DNA of 64,000 nt from Glandiceps talaboti. Its lineage: Eukaryota > Hemichordata > Enteropneusta > Spengelidae. The notes beneath the pieces are model-generated. The model had not been told where the DNA came from. It searched no databases and worked only from the letters and a program-made list of their open reading frames with translations. The position numbers were made by a program, and so were the translations under genes. Location: the NCBI RefSeq assembly GCF_964340395.1, contig NC_135565.1:22617209-22681208 (forward strand), given 5' to 3'. This document shows, one piece after another, positions 1 to 26,889 of this stretch (position 1 is the stretch's first letter; each line of letters starts with the position of its first letter).

Positions 1-1776
1 TGTTTTTATTTCTTCAGTTTAATAATTGGAAAATTGATTGTATATTCTTGAACGTTTACCATAATCACGTGATCAAGGGGAAGATCTTTTCTTTCTTTTT
101 TTTTTGGGGGGGGGGGGGAAATGGTTTCTGAACCCTGATATGAAAGCCCCTTAGTGCCATTTACAAAAGCAAAAAAATAAAAATATCTCGTGCGCTCGAG
201 AAAATATTATCTCGTGCGCACTTTACTTTACGAACCCATTCGTGAGGTTTACTAACAGGAAAAATATGCCACAAAATTCTATGGAAAGAATAAACTTATG
301 ATTTCTTCTCTGAGTTTCTTATAAGTGCATTTACATTCATTTGGAGCTAATGTATCTAATATATACCTAGTACCTGGCTGTTATCCAAATCGCACAGTAT
401 TGTACGCGACTGTGTAACTAAAACAGTCTGATTGTATACGTACATGTAATTAATCACAGAATTGATAAAGACACCCTGGTTATAACTGAAGGCAGTGACT
501 TCCAAATGAATTAATGAGATCATTGGCCCTACAGCATTCTTTTCAGGATTCAGGAGAGTCTGCACGTACAGTGCGAAAGACTGATAATATGTGACGGAAT
601 CTTGTAACTTTGAATAAATCATGACTAGTTTGATATTAAAAGTCAGTGCGCACGCGCGAATACCAATTCCAACAACTTGCCAGGAGAAGATTATTTACAG
701 CCCCCTGCACACATTTTAAATCAATAGACCTATGGACACTAAAACATTCTGTTTATTTCATTGAAGGCCGATATTTTTAGGGTATAGTTCCAAAAATCGT
801 TGGGAGAACCTTTTATCACTTTGAAAGATAAATGGAATCACGGAATAGTAACAAGATAAACTTAACTGAGAATATACACCCTCGTTACAAGATTAGAGTA
901 ATTTAATTTCTTTATACAAGTATTTGATTCTTCACACTTTTTCTTGTGTGACATCATGTCATAAATTTGACGATATTTACAGAATTGTTCTGGACTCTCG
1001 TTTACTGATAGAGTCATTTACTTTCGATAGTATCCTGTGAATACTACACAAAATGTGACACATGAATGACTTAAAATCACCTCTCAGCGCTAGTTATTGA
1101 ATTATTAATTAAAACCAGAAATGTAACCACTCGACGAAGTTAACCCCGTTTTTCAGTTGCAGCTGTCACTTTGTTGTCAAAGTATGATGTCATTGCCAAG
1201 ACAACCATCCAGAAGGTATGCTCTACTGTGAATCTCTTGAGTCGTATTTCACCATGCCGTATTACGCCCCCAAACGACCACTAAAGGTCGACAACCAATA
1301 ATTCTCACACCTCATTCGTTCTAGGTATTCATGATACCTATACAATCACAGTGGTATGTCAGTTTGTTTGACTATAAAATCATCGCAATTGAGAACAGAC
1401 TTTCGTTTGACTTAGATGCTGTAAATTGTCACCATTAAGTCGCTATAACATCGTTGCTACCCATAATAGTATTCGTGCTACCTATGGGATCGCAGTGGTA
1501 TGTTTGTTTGACCATAAAGTCCTCACAATCACGAACAGACTTTCGTGTAACGTAGATGTTGTAAATTATTACCCTGGGTGAGAGAAATGTCATATCTAGG
1601 ACTGCATGGCTAACATTGGTCATAGTTTATACGGAATAAACATTTAGTCCTACCTACCAAGGAACAACACCAACTTGACGTCTGATAGAATCTACATCAC
1701 AGGGAGTTAACTATTAAATTATAAATAGGGGTAGTTTGTCGTATATAATTATAATTATTATAATACAAAACGTAGG
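1..1776. other. Intergenic stretch without a recognised gene
   Basis: No open frame with recognisable protein similarity is visible on either strand. An imperfect direct duplication is present: the stretch about 1326-1437 is repeated at about 1466-1574, with shared text around the words cagtggtatgt and gaacagactttcgt. A poly-T/poly-G tract lies near 95-120. Nothing else can be supported. Confidence 0.5.
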
Positions 1777-2757
1777 CCACGGCATAGACTGACACCAGTC
1801 TCTCAAACCACGGCATAGACTGACACCAGTCTCTCAAACCACGGTATAGACTGACACCAGTCTCTCAAACCACGGTATAGACTGACACCAGTCTCTTAAA
1901 CCACGGTATAGACTGACACCAGTCTCCCAAACCACGGTATAGACTGACACCAGTCTCTCAAACCACGGCATAGACTGACACCAGTCTCTCAAACCACGGC
2001 ATAGACTGACACCAGTCTCTCAAACCACGGCATAGACTAACACCAGTCTCTTAAACCACGGCATAGACTGACACCAGTCTCTCAAACCACGGTATAGACT
2101 AACACCAGTCTCTTAAACCACGGCATAGACTGACACCAGTCTCTCAAACCACGGTATAGACTGACACCAGTCTCCCAGACCACGGCATAGACTGACACCA
2201 GTCTTAAACCACGGCATAGACTGACACCAGTCTCTCAAACCACGGTATAGACTGACACCAGTCTCCCAGACCACGGCATAGACTGACACCAGTCTCTCAA
2301 ACCACGGTATAGACTTACACCAGTCTCTCAAACCACGGCATAGACTGACACCAGTCTCTCAAACCACGGCATAGACTGACACCAGTCTCTTAAACCACGG
2401 CATAGACTGACACCAGTCTCTCAAACCACGGTATAGATTGATACCAGTCTCCCAAACCACGGCATAGACTGACACCAGTCTCTCAAACCACGGCATAGAC
2501 TGACACCAGTCTCCCAAACCACGGCATAGACTGACACCAGTCTCTCAAACCACGGTATAGACTTACACCAGTCTCTTAAACCACGGCATAGACTGACACC
2601 AGTCTCTCAAACCACGGTATAGATTGATACCAGTCTCCCAAACCACGGCATAGACTGACACCAGTCTCTCAAACCACGGCATAGACTGACACCAGTCTCT
2701 CAAACCACGGTATAGACTTACACCAGTCTCTTAAACCACGGCATAGACTGACACCAG
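1777..2757. repeat. 31-bp minisatellite, about 32 copies
   Basis: The unit begins ccacggcatagactgacacc and ends agtctctcaaa (31 bp), repeated head to tail for almost 1 kb. Most copies differ only at the c/t of ggcata/ggtata and at tctcaa/tcttaa/tcccaa. This suggests recent homogenisation. The short minus-strand open frame across it is an artefact of the repeat. Confidence 0.97.
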
Positions 2758-3605
<848 letters not shown>

Positions 3606-3880
3606 TCTGAGGCCTACTCTCTGGGTGTGCTGTATATATAGAGTGTAGGCAATAGAAATACCATCACCATTGTCTGTGTCGGTGGGTAGGTGTTGTATGT
3701 GTGGAGGTGTTGGTTGTTATTGTGTGGGTTATTGGGTGCGGACAAGTAAGTGTTGGCGGGTTGTTATATGTTGGGCTTTGATGTTCCGTTAGTTAACGGG
3801 TTTAGTTTAGGTGATAGATGCTCTATTGAAGTTGGACAAATAAAACTTATTCTCGTGTCGGCATTTGGATATCAACTCAG

Positions 3881-3882
<2 letters not shown>

Positions 3883-3951
<69 letters not shown>
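3883..3951. repeat. (TA)n microsatellite
   Basis: Uninterrupted TA dinucleotide run. Open frames reading Tyr-Ile repeats across it are artefacts. Confidence 0.97.
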
Positions 3952-3954
<3 letters not shown>

Positions 3955-5477
3955 CTCTCACATGCATCACAATATTCATACACTTTTCTCGCAGTTAAAC
4001 GTCTGCTATTATTTGTAAATTTAAATGCTTTAATCAGAATTTTTTTTTTAGGTATTTCAATAAACGGACGTTGGACGTTACAAATGGTGCGTCGATACCC
4101 GACCCCATGGGGTGCACTCACTCACTGGCTAACCTATGTCGCCCTGGCCTGGTGCTAAACACAAGCCCCAGCCCAAGTTCGTTTGACCCGTCAGCCCGGG
4201 TCATCAATGTAAACCACTGCCTCTTTTACGGCACCGTCTAAGACGCATCTTGATATTTCGCAATGTCGCGTAAGAAATATCAGCTATTGTCTGTGAGAAG
4301 GGTCAGCACTTTTTCATTTAAATCCGTTTGATTTTCGTAAGAAGTCAGACTTTCGAAATACCAGTATATTCGCATCGGTGACGTCACATTCACGCTGTGA
4401 ATAGACCATTACTGCGCACGTCAGCTATTACTGTATTCCCGGCTATCATATCATTGCGTTTGATACCGAAAATAATCTCAAATACCACACGTCGCAGAGC
4501 TAGAGACTAGACAGGTCCGCAGAGAAGTGAAAGAGTATATACATTGTATCTGAAAATTTGATTCATTGTATGGATGGATGGATGGATGGCAACAATTGGT
4601 CACTTTGTTAGTATTGAGTTGATGCCCCAAACTACGCGTACGGCTGGTGACCACTGAGCCAGCCACCATTGTAAACGTACGTTCACAAGCGTACACAATG
4701 AAGGCTCACTGCGTAATGAGCTTTCGCAGTTATTTTTACCCATCATGCTCTGCACCCCTTCCAGCCTCCTCTGTATTTACCAACTATATGGCCCGTATCT
4801 ATATTCATTGTTGCGGGGAACTCCCGCCTAAAAATAGATACTGATCTCATCGTGCACGGGTACGGTGGTATTACAAAACCAAACTTATTACCACACTTTT
4901 TAATACGATTTGTATCTTACATCATGTATCATGTGTATCTGTGTATAATTTGCAGTAATTACCATGTACAAAGGATATTTGCTGTAATTAAACCAAGATT
5001 TATTGAATGAAAAACTAAATAAATTGGCCTACATACAATATGCGTGCATGATGGTGTGGGTACAACAAAACCTGAGAGACAAAATTAATCGCCCTGAAGC
5101 AAAACAAGAATGTTTATCGTTGTACGCTGATTAATTTCGTGAGGTGACATATGTGCATGTGGGTTCTTGCATCTTCTTACTCACAGCATTACATGTAAAT
5201 ACGGAATTGCCTAGGAGTATATTATATTATGTATTCTAGAAAGGGGTGTATATCCATGTATCTGTCTAGCAGTAAATTTAACGCCACCACCGTCATGTAC
5301 TATTCTCGTCGTTGGGAATTTCCCATTCGTGACTAGTTCTCAAAATAAACGGTTTGTTATTTTGGAATGTGACCATTACAGTGTTTACAGCTTGTCCCGA
5401 TCTGATCGAAACTAATTTGTGTCTGTCAACATTTATCGACCTATTTCTACTTCCGTCGTGTAATATTGATCACCAAA
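3952..5477. other. Intergenic and 5' flank of the TNF-receptor gene
   Basis: No convincing coding exon. There is a short (GGAT)n run near 4572-4588. The final part, up to 5477, is the presumed 5' leader of the downstream gene. I see no clear TATA box. Confidence 0.4.
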
Positions 5478-8431
5478 ATGGATTTCATCCTCCGTCAATC
5501 ATCGTCAGTTTTACTCGTTATTATGTTGGTTATTGGACGACCCGTCACCACTGCCGTGATCTCACATTCAACGTCTCAGACTTGGACTCAACTTAGTTGC
5601 CCTAACGGTCAGTTCGTGTACAAAATCCCACCAGGAATATACACCAACGATGACGGTGTTGACCAGTCACTAGATCCAGGCTATATCTGCCGTCAGTGTC
5701 AAGTCTGTCCTGACGGGGCAAAGGTTACGACTCCTTGCAACACTAAAGCTGACACCGTCTGTGGAGACTGTGTTGAGAAGGATCATATCTTTGACCAGGG
5801 CACAAAGTCATGTCAACCTAAGTATATTGTAGAAGGGAGACCAGAATGGGTGAGAAGCAAAGACGTTCCTACAACCACAAGAATTGATGTCGACCTACCA
5901 GACAGTGTATCTACAGTGTCATCATCTACAATTAATACATTGTTTGTAGCCGCAGTTACATTGTTTACAATCGTTACATGTACAGCAGTAATATTGTCAA
6001 TATGTTGTACCGTTACTCTAATACGTGACTGGCACAACAAGAACAGACAACGCTCAGCTGTCATTACACCTACAGGTAAATATCAAATGGTTCCTCAAGA
6101 TTTTAATAGAAAAGTATTCTAATACTGTCATGATCACCTACATGTACAAGAAATGAATTATCAATAGAGCCAATTCTCTATTAGCCTATAGCTATATAGT
6201 CAAATGATGTAATAGTCAGTCTCATGTATAAAGCCAGAACAAAAAAATAATATATTATTGTCCCTCCAAAATTTCATTTTTATAGAAATGACGCGTATCT
6301 TCCATTCACATGACTACTGACTAATACAGTGATGACACTATGGAAAATCTCAGTAACAACAACAACAGCAACGCAATTAAACGTCACGAGACGAACTATT
6401 TAACCAATATGGGAACAAGAAGTTTGAGGTGGGATTATAGAAGATTAGTTCTTGTTTCTGGTGTATCATTTGAAATGGTGTGCAAATATCACGTGACTAG
6501 ATATTAAGTCCTTTCAAAATTACACCATAGACCCGTTGGTGGAGCGGGTGATGGAGGGTCGGGTTACATCCACGCAAATGTACGGTATTTGTAAATACAT
6601 GTATACGCATAGGGTAAAGGAAAAATAATCAATTTTGTTCTCGCGATTTTCCGGATTTCTAATATTATTTTCTCTACATTTGTTTCCTCTCACTCCCCCC
6701 CCCCCCACTATTTTCGACTGTTACCACTGTCTTATCAGAGTTTTCCAACTCTGCATTAATTAACAGCTTGCTATTCCTAGAACAAACTCACGGACTAATT
6801 GCCCAATTAACACATTGCACAGTAAATGTAAACATCTACTGATCCGACTAATGACAGTACACGGATTACCTCCATTAGTCAGATCAGTGGAATTCCACTT
6901 ACGGCATAATGCGTTAATGTGGGCAAATAACTAGTGAGTTTGTTCTTGAATTAGCAAGCTACTTATTAACGCAAAGCTGATAAACTCAGATAAGACAAGA
7001 CATTGATATCATGTAGGAAAAAAACAGTGAGAGGAAACAGTATTTAAAACTTTATTTGAAATATTAGAAATCCGGAAAATCGCGAGAACAAAATTGATTA
7101 TTTGTCCTTTTCCCTGTAGTATAGGTTACACCATCACTATGCAATACAATATGGTATGTAGTATATGGTCCTAGTGATATTTCATTTAATTCCAAGTAGG
7201 TGTCAAGTTTAGACTGCCTAGCTGGTTATTTGCATGGCGTAATACCTTTCTTTCCGTAGATAGAATTATAGTAAGTCGGTGACGACGAGTTCGGACACGT
7301 ACAGGGCAACAGCCCCGTCCCAGTTCACGCCCAAGAGTTAGTAGGGTTAGTCATGGCGTTGCGTACACTCCACCCTCGGGACTCCACCCATAACTTACAA
7401 TAACATACGATCATTTATAATCAATAAATTTCAGTCGTGTTCATTGGGAGGTCCCATCGAGTACTAGCATCTAAGACATTCTAAGACCGAAAGCCCTTAG
7501 AGCTTTACACTTAATATCTAGGAATTTAAACGCCCATACAACTATTGTAGCTATGTGTCAATCTCAACCTACGATCTCAGTCCTCGTTTATTCAGCTTCC
7601 AACAATTCAAGTCAATATGTTATTGAAACTCAATTTTACATTGTTAAAGTTCTGTGCTTTCTAAATGATGTCATCTCTTATTCTAGAACAGTGACACGAT
7701 ATCATTGACTGCAGTTGTTTGTCTCAGCATATTGTAAAGAATGTTGTCATGTTGAGTAACGTTAAGCCTAGTTTTGTGTCAGCACTCTCTCATATCAAGA
7801 CATGTGTTCATATAACATTATCTCATAATTCCATGCCCCTAGTTTTGTGTCAGCACTCTCTCATATCAAGACACCTGTTCATGTAACAAGATAGTCTCTC
7901 ATTTAATTAAAACAAACTTTAACTGAAAGTTGACCGTTATCAACTATCCTTTGTTGTGTCCGCTGAATTGATTGAGTAGTTTAAATCATTTCTGACTTGT
8001 ATTTGTTAGAAAGCACGCAGATATTTTTAATTTGTATAATAGCCAAAATTCTTAGAAGATAAATTTGTACTCCGTCACATTAGCATTTCTAAGAAGTGTA
8101 CCAAAATGCAAAAATGCACGCTAATTTCATTATTTTTGCTATTTAAATATCGTATCAAATTGCAATAAATTTTCATGTATTTTTATCATTCTTAGGTCGA
8201 AATCTACCTTCGAAGATTCTTGCCTTTACTAATCCTAAAGGAAAAGGCACAGAAACTTCTGGGAAGAATGGACACGTCAATGACAACTACACTGAAGATG
8301 TGGATGCACAATCACAATATCGCCCTCTATGTGACAAAGAGAGAAAGGAAAGTGTCTGTGAATATTTACGGGCACTGGAGAGTGATAAAGATTCTCTCAT
8401 CAAGAACGTGAAAGATATTAGTACTTGTTAA
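5478..8431 (+). CDS. TNF-receptor superfamily member, two exons, single-pass membrane protein
   Basis: Exon 1 is 5478-6075 and exon 2 is 8196-8431; the phase-1 junction joins ACAG to GTCGAAAT and gives 277 residues. The start is the second ATG (context ccaaaatgg), which puts the hydrophobic signal stretch at about residues 10-20. A cysteine-rich domain at about 41-112 shows the TNFR pattern C-x2-C-x2-C-P then C-x7-C-x2-C (CRQCQVCP, DTVCGDC). The transmembrane segment is at about 154-182. The cytoplasmic tail of about 95 residues has no recognisable death domain. The donor CAG|GTAAAT and the acceptor cttag|GT are both good matches. If the intron is retained, a 15-residue alternative tail ends at 6122. 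TNFR proteins bind TNF-like ligands and signal through the tail. I cannot assign an orthologue, and a ligand-binding role is inferred from the family. Confidence 0.85.
6611..7115. mobile_element. Palindromic foldback/MITE-like DNA element in the TNFR-gene intron
   Basis: The left arm (about 6611-6692, containing aatcaattttgttctcgcga) is matched by its inverted copy at about 7027-7115 (tcgcgagaacaaaattgatt). Inside, further imperfect inverted halves (for example gcattaattaacagcttgct and the copy near 6950) make almost the whole 505 bp fold back on a centre near 6860. No coding capacity. I could not fix a target-site duplication. Confidence 0.8.
7767..7905. repeat. Two-copy 71-bp direct repeat
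   Basis: The words cctagttttgtgtcagcac and tctcatatcaagaca recur 71 bases apart (7767 and 7838) within the TNFR-gene intron. Confidence 0.85.
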
Positions 8432-9303
8432 CTTGTCAGTGGCTACAACATATAAACACAAAATTACTACAAAAGGCTTACTAGTACTTCAGATGTCCGT
8501 TTGTACAAAGGACATCTCATTCTATAGTTAGTCAGGATGCCAATGTGGTCTCAGTAAAACCACGTCTGGTCAAAGTCCCTCAATCAGCACAAAAACGATG
8601 TTCATCCAATCAGTGAACCCCAACTACCATAGTGACGTAACAGTGTATACGTAGTATCCTGAGCTGACAAATATACCATATTTGGACATTACATAACTGC
8701 CTCAATAAATATTAACTTTATTATGGATCGATCGGACTGTGTTATTGGTTAGAATGTTGTGATTGATTAACAAAGATGATGTTAATGACTGTGTGGGCAG
8801 ATGCTGATGAATTTTAAATTCCATCTCATGCATCTCAGGACTTCTAGAGCAACACCTTTGACTAGACTGTGAGTGGAGGAGTAATGGTAATGATACTGTA
8901 TATGAACTAGACTACTACACTGTAACACATGTTGTTGGACATAGAATATATTATTTAATTATAGGAAACACTCATTTTGTTGCATCATCATTTATCCGGA
9001 ATAAAGTTATTGCAAATGCTTATAAAAGACCCCCTTTGATTATCAGTTATGTTGACCATATTTTATGTTCATATTAGCACCATAGCACAACCAACCAACA
9101 TAACAAATTGATATCACTATCAGAAAAATTTCGGCATTCAGCTTTTAGTATGACAAAGCATCAACGTGATGTTACATCACTTGTGGTTTGAATGTCTTAA
9201 CTGTATAAGAACTTTGAAACTATTTCTATAGATGTAGATAGTTAAAAAGATAGTGAAAAAAAAGTGAATAAGGGTTCAGCGATACCATGACGACACGACG
9301 GTC
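8432..9303. other. 3' flank of the TNFR gene and intergenic DNA
   Basis: A candidate polyadenylation signal aataaa lies near 8704, about 270 bases past the stop codon at 8429-8431. No other gene is recognised. Confidence 0.45.
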
Positions 9304-9374
9304 GGCCGGTTTAATTGCTTAGATGGTTCCAGCGTCGTACGTAGTAGCGCGAATGTCTCAAGCTCCGTAGTGCA
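9304..9374 (+). pseudogene. Decayed tRNA-Ile-like copy
   Basis: The stretch begins ggccggttt, continues with ttagatggttccagcgtcgt and gcgcgaatgtct, and aligns along its length with the intact tRNA-Ile at 9472. Its anticodon loop, T-arm and 3' acceptor strand are disrupted (caagctccgtag in place of gggttcgagccccgta). It looks like a degraded tandem duplicate lying 168 bases upstream of the intact gene. Confidence 0.7.
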
Positions 9375-9471
9375 GTCACGTGCCATCAACAAAATTCTCA
9401 TATTTTGAACAACGTGTTCTACCACAGGCAATGAAAGACTATGAACGAAACCAGCTTTTTACTATACAAGC

Positions 9472-9545
9472 GGCCGGTTAGCTCAGTTGGTTAGAGCGTC
9501 GTGCTAATAACGCGAATGTCGCGGGTTCGAGCCCCGTACTGGCCA
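9472..9545 (+). tRNA. tRNA-Ile (anticodon AAU)
   Basis: A full cloverleaf of 74 nt: acceptor GGCCGGT pairs with ACTGGCC, discriminator A, D-arm GCTC/GAGC, T-arm with ggttcgagcc (B box), and A box tagctcagttgg. The anticodon loop CTAATAA places the anticodon AAT at 9506-9508. The sequence is nearly identical to vertebrate tRNA-Ile-AAU, with one visible substitution (aatgtc for aaggtc). No intron. Confidence 0.96.
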
Positions 9546-10031
9546 TAATAGCTTTTAGTACTCTTTTCATATTTCTATATATTCAATATACTCCCTATAA
9601 TTTCATGGTATTTTGATGCTGTAACTTCATAAGTAACAGTTATATAAGTTAACAATAACTATTATTCCATACTATATATAAAATAATTAAAAAGGTAAGG
9701 TTTTCTTTGATAGAATGTCTTGTGCTAATACCATTGTACATACATGGACAATGGACTTTTATATCAATGCAAAATAGTGTTATCGTTTGCATATTAACAC
9801 AATGGTTTTGGTGACCTTTGACCTTGAACTACTTCAGGGGGTCATCTTGATGATTATATTTTAATGTATGTAGGTTAAGTTGTATCATACACTCTATACT
9901 ATTCGCCCCATATTAAAGGTTGGGGAAATATATTCAAGTGAAAAGATTGTTATGTTTAGCCTACAGACAAGGAAACAAGAAATATTCCGCGTTCCGTGTA
10001 GTGGCCATGTATTTGTAGTAGATGTAGCACG

Positions 10032-10150
10032 ATGTTTTGAATTGAATTGAAATTTATTCCCCACAAGAAATAAACATACAGAAAAGAAATAAATCGAATC
10101 GAATTGCATATCATAAACAAGCGACCTATCGGTCAGAATAGCTCCGCTGG
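10032..10150 (-). mobile_element. Possible LINE 3' end fragment
   Basis: On the minus strand the stretch ends in ggggaataaatttcaattc followed by short aattc-type repeats, a tail common to CR1/L2-like non-LTR retrotransposons of invertebrates. No reverse transcriptase frame is present, so this is at most a short 5'-truncated remnant. Confidence 0.3.
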
Positions 10151-10616
10151 TTTTTTTTTTAATTTAATTTTTTATTTTGGTGACATGTAGAAGTGGTTCA
10201 GGTCTTCAGCTCTTCACTATGCAGTTTTGTTTTAGCGATGCAATAACGTGGTTAGTGGTTTCATATGATGTCTCACTATAAAACACATTTTACACAGAAG
10301 TTGGTAATGTATTGTACTTTTATACCATAGTCACCATTTTATAACAAAAATCTACTGTTATGAAAAATTGCACAAAATCTCAGAAAAAAATGACTGGGAA
10401 ATGCACACAAGAAAAAGAAAAAAAGAGGATTTTGAGGTTGGCTATAAATAATTCCAGTGTCTTACAGCTGTAACCCTGGAAAATTTTAATGATGAATGAA
10501 ATAAACTAGGGATCTAAAATAATTTTGAGGCAATTTGAATTTCAATTTTCTAACAAATTTACAAAGTCAACAACATTCAACTTGTACTAGTTGTGGTAGA
10601 TATATATAGGGAAGAA

Positions 10617-11142
10617 ATGTATTAATCGCCATCTTAGTTTCCGTACGGCGACAATCTCAAGTACCCGGAAGAGAGTCATTCTCAGCCATACGTTACACTG
10701 GTAACACTCGTTCATGTTCGGTTACCTTTCACAAAGAAAACACAACGAAATTTTTTTAATTTCTTTTCATCACAACAACAAAATCTGCGTGATCAAAAGT
10801 GTTGTAAACTAAACCAGAAAGAATTATCGGACTGGCTAAACTTCCCGATGAACTGGAGTAAGGTCCTACTACTTCAAGTAAGCCTCGATAGTACTAAGGT
10901 ACGTGAGAAAATCGTCTCAAACTAGCGATACAACTTTCAAAATATAACTTGACATGTCTTCATTTGTTAGAGTTATACAATTCAAGACGGGTTTTCACTC
11001 GAAAACAACAATTCTGTGAATAATGACACTCTGAACGCAGCGATTTCTCGGACGATGTTACCACTGTAACGTATGGCTGACAACGACTTGCTTCCGGGTT
11101 AGTCCCTCGTGCATACGGGTGGATTGTCGGCGATTAATACAT
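10617..11142. mobile_element. MITE/foldback-like element with about 90-bp inverted ends
   Basis: The left end has atgtattaatcgcc, gtacccggaag and tcagccatacgttaca. The right end has the inverted versions (tgtaacgtatggctga, cttccgggtta, ggcgattaatacat). The arms are imperfect and the roughly 300-bp middle is not palindromic and not coding. The superfamily cannot be told. Confidence 0.7.
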
Positions 11143-12071
11143 ACATCGTCTGATATTTTAATTCACAGTGTTTCTTGTGACCGGCGCCTGTCAGCAGACT
11201 CTGCCATTTTTTTCATCATTCCATTGTATTTAAACCTTGTACTTGACATTTCGCAATATTTATAATTCTCAACAAAATACCTCAACATGCCTCACTTCGC
11301 TCGTACTCAAAGCAGCCCCGCGCGGTATGATCACTGACACTGATGACATGATGAGAGAGAACCTTTTCGGATTTACATGTAAAACGGGGAAAGATACGCA
11401 AAACATAATGCAAAGTCTGAAGCCAAATTAAAGTTGTAATTATTTTGATTATTTTTACTTGCCAAATATTTGAATTTTGGAAAGGCAAGACACGTTCATG
11501 TCGTTTAACTTTACATGTGAACTGTCGGCCATAACTTCAACCGCATGCCTGGCATGCCCTTCCTTACGCAAGTTGTCTGAATTCTGGTTCACTGTCATTC
11601 CAAATTGCACGACAATATAGAATTAACCACAAGTTACATGTTATCTGAAAACATCACACTTTTATAGTGTGATTTTAGTGAGTACCAAGAACGTCCTGTG
11701 TTGATACTCAAGATACTTGCTGTGGAAAATCGCTCGGTCAAATGAGGTCACCTTCAGCTTCTGGTCGAATCAGGATAGAGTATGCAAATGAGGATGTTGC
11801 GGACTGGCTGATTATGTAGAAGGGTGCAGAATTGGATTTGAAGTTTACAACCCTGTTAATTTTAACACAAGACCCCACTACACCAATGTAGATTGTAAAA
11901 TGCAAGGACTTTATTAAAATTCATTACAAAAGTTTAGAAATCGGAAATGTCAAGGACACAGCTTTTTTTTTATGCAAGTTAATTATTATTGTATGATAAC
12001 AAAACATCATAATCTTGCAAACTTGTCTTCTATAAGGATTCCTCGACATCTATAAAAAGGCATAGAATAAA
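11143..12071. other. Intergenic, no gene seen
   Basis: Short open frames at 11237-11488 on both strands overlap each other and show no domain, so I do not support them as genes. Confidence 0.4.
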
Positions 12072-12166
12072 GCAGTTAGTGGTGCTCTATTAATCTACCT
12101 GCTCAGAGCACCACCAAATAAAGCCGTTGGTGGCGCTCTATTAGTTTGCCTGCTCAGAGCACCACC
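12072..12166. repeat. Tandem pair of 51-bp units, each forming a hairpin
   Basis: Unit 1 pairs gtggtgctct (12079-12088) with agagcaccac (12105-12114). Unit 2 pairs ggtggcgctct (12129-12139) with agagcaccacc (12156-12166), with one mismatch. The two units are 51 bases apart. They lie about 700 bases past the TOP3B stop codon and could fall inside its 3' untranslated region. Confidence 0.75.
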
Positions 12167-12248
12167 CAAAACTGTTTATTCAAACTGTAACAAACCTAAA
12201 AATCTAGGACACAATACATTGTGTATACAATATTTTATTCATGTAACA

Positions 12249-12262
12249 TTTATTTCTTTATT
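12249..12262 (-). terminator. Candidate TOP3B polyadenylation signals
   Basis: Two AATAAA hexamers on the minus strand (12249-12254 and 12257-12262) about 600 bases downstream of the TOP3B stop codon. Only the hexamers support this; other copies exist nearby. Confidence 0.35.
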
Positions 12263-12862
12263 TATAAGGCAATACAAATACATGGAACTTTCAAGGTATG
12301 ACCTCATTTTGTAGTAACACTCACGATTTATGCACCATGATTGTGAAGGGTTGCCGAACAGAAACAAAGGATAACAATTAGCAGAAATGCTTGTGGACCT
12401 AGTAGCTAGACTATGCATGACCTTGACCTTGGCCATGACCTTGAGTTACTCAAGTTGATAAGATTCCTCACATTCTATTTCAAATGAACTAATTCAGTTT
12501 ATTGTGTGTAGCTTTCATCTTCTGTGAGATAACAATATATGCCAAGTAATCGTGAAATCCTACCTTGAGACATACAGAAAAATAAGAAGAAAATGCTTTG
12601 TGTCGGTTTGTGTATAACTCAAAGTGAAGCCAACACATAGTACATATGTGGTGAAAGTGTATACCTGAATGATGTCAATATGGTGTACAAGCTTCCCTTG
12701 TCCAAGACACTCTAAAGAAAATTTAGAAGACACTATTTGATAATTCACTATTTCAAAATGTAGAAGAACAAAAATATTGAAATATGTTACTACAATTTCT
12801 AGCTACCAAAATATTAATGATTGATGTACATGCAATACAGTTACATCAAAGGTAAGTATAAA

Positions 12863-26571
<13,709 letters not shown>

Positions 26572-26889
26572 CTTGTCAAAGTATCGCAAGCCGCTATTAA
26601 AGCAAACAATACGCTAAACACCGAATAGCGAATATTTCAGCTCAGTCAACCGGCGACATTCAACAGGAGGCAGCCATGTTGAAATCACAATGCACCATGG
26701 GTAAATAGTAGCTGCCTTGAAATGGATTTGTATATTCTTTTACAAGTGTCCAAGTATTCAACTGAAATATATAGTCAAACACATTTAATCAAAATAACAG
26801 TTGCTAAAGATTTGCCCACTTTACCTTACATTGCGTGAAATATCACAATTAAAATTCACGTTTTCATTTTGTGAGGGCGTCCTTTAAAG
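26572..26889. promoter_or_regulatory. Divergent TOP3B / CCDC59-like upstream region
   Basis: Only 318 bases separate the start codons of two divergent housekeeping-type genes, so a shared bidirectional promoter is likely. A YY1-type motif (caacatggctgcc on the minus strand, near 26671-26683) lies upstream of TOP3B, and aaagatggcgcc overlaps the start codon of the other gene. No TATA box is evident. Function is inferred. Confidence 0.6.

Noticed and set aside
1777-2757. CRISPR-like regular array
   Set aside because: Units are contiguous 31-mers without unique spacers, in an animal genome; it is a minisatellite.
9894-10109. 71-residue minus-strand frame
   Set aside because: Overlaps a probable LINE tail and intergenic AT-rich sequence; no domain.
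26572-26589. Upstream in-frame ATG for TOP3B
   Set aside because: It adds six residues before MKTVFMVAEKP, whereas the family starts at the second Met.
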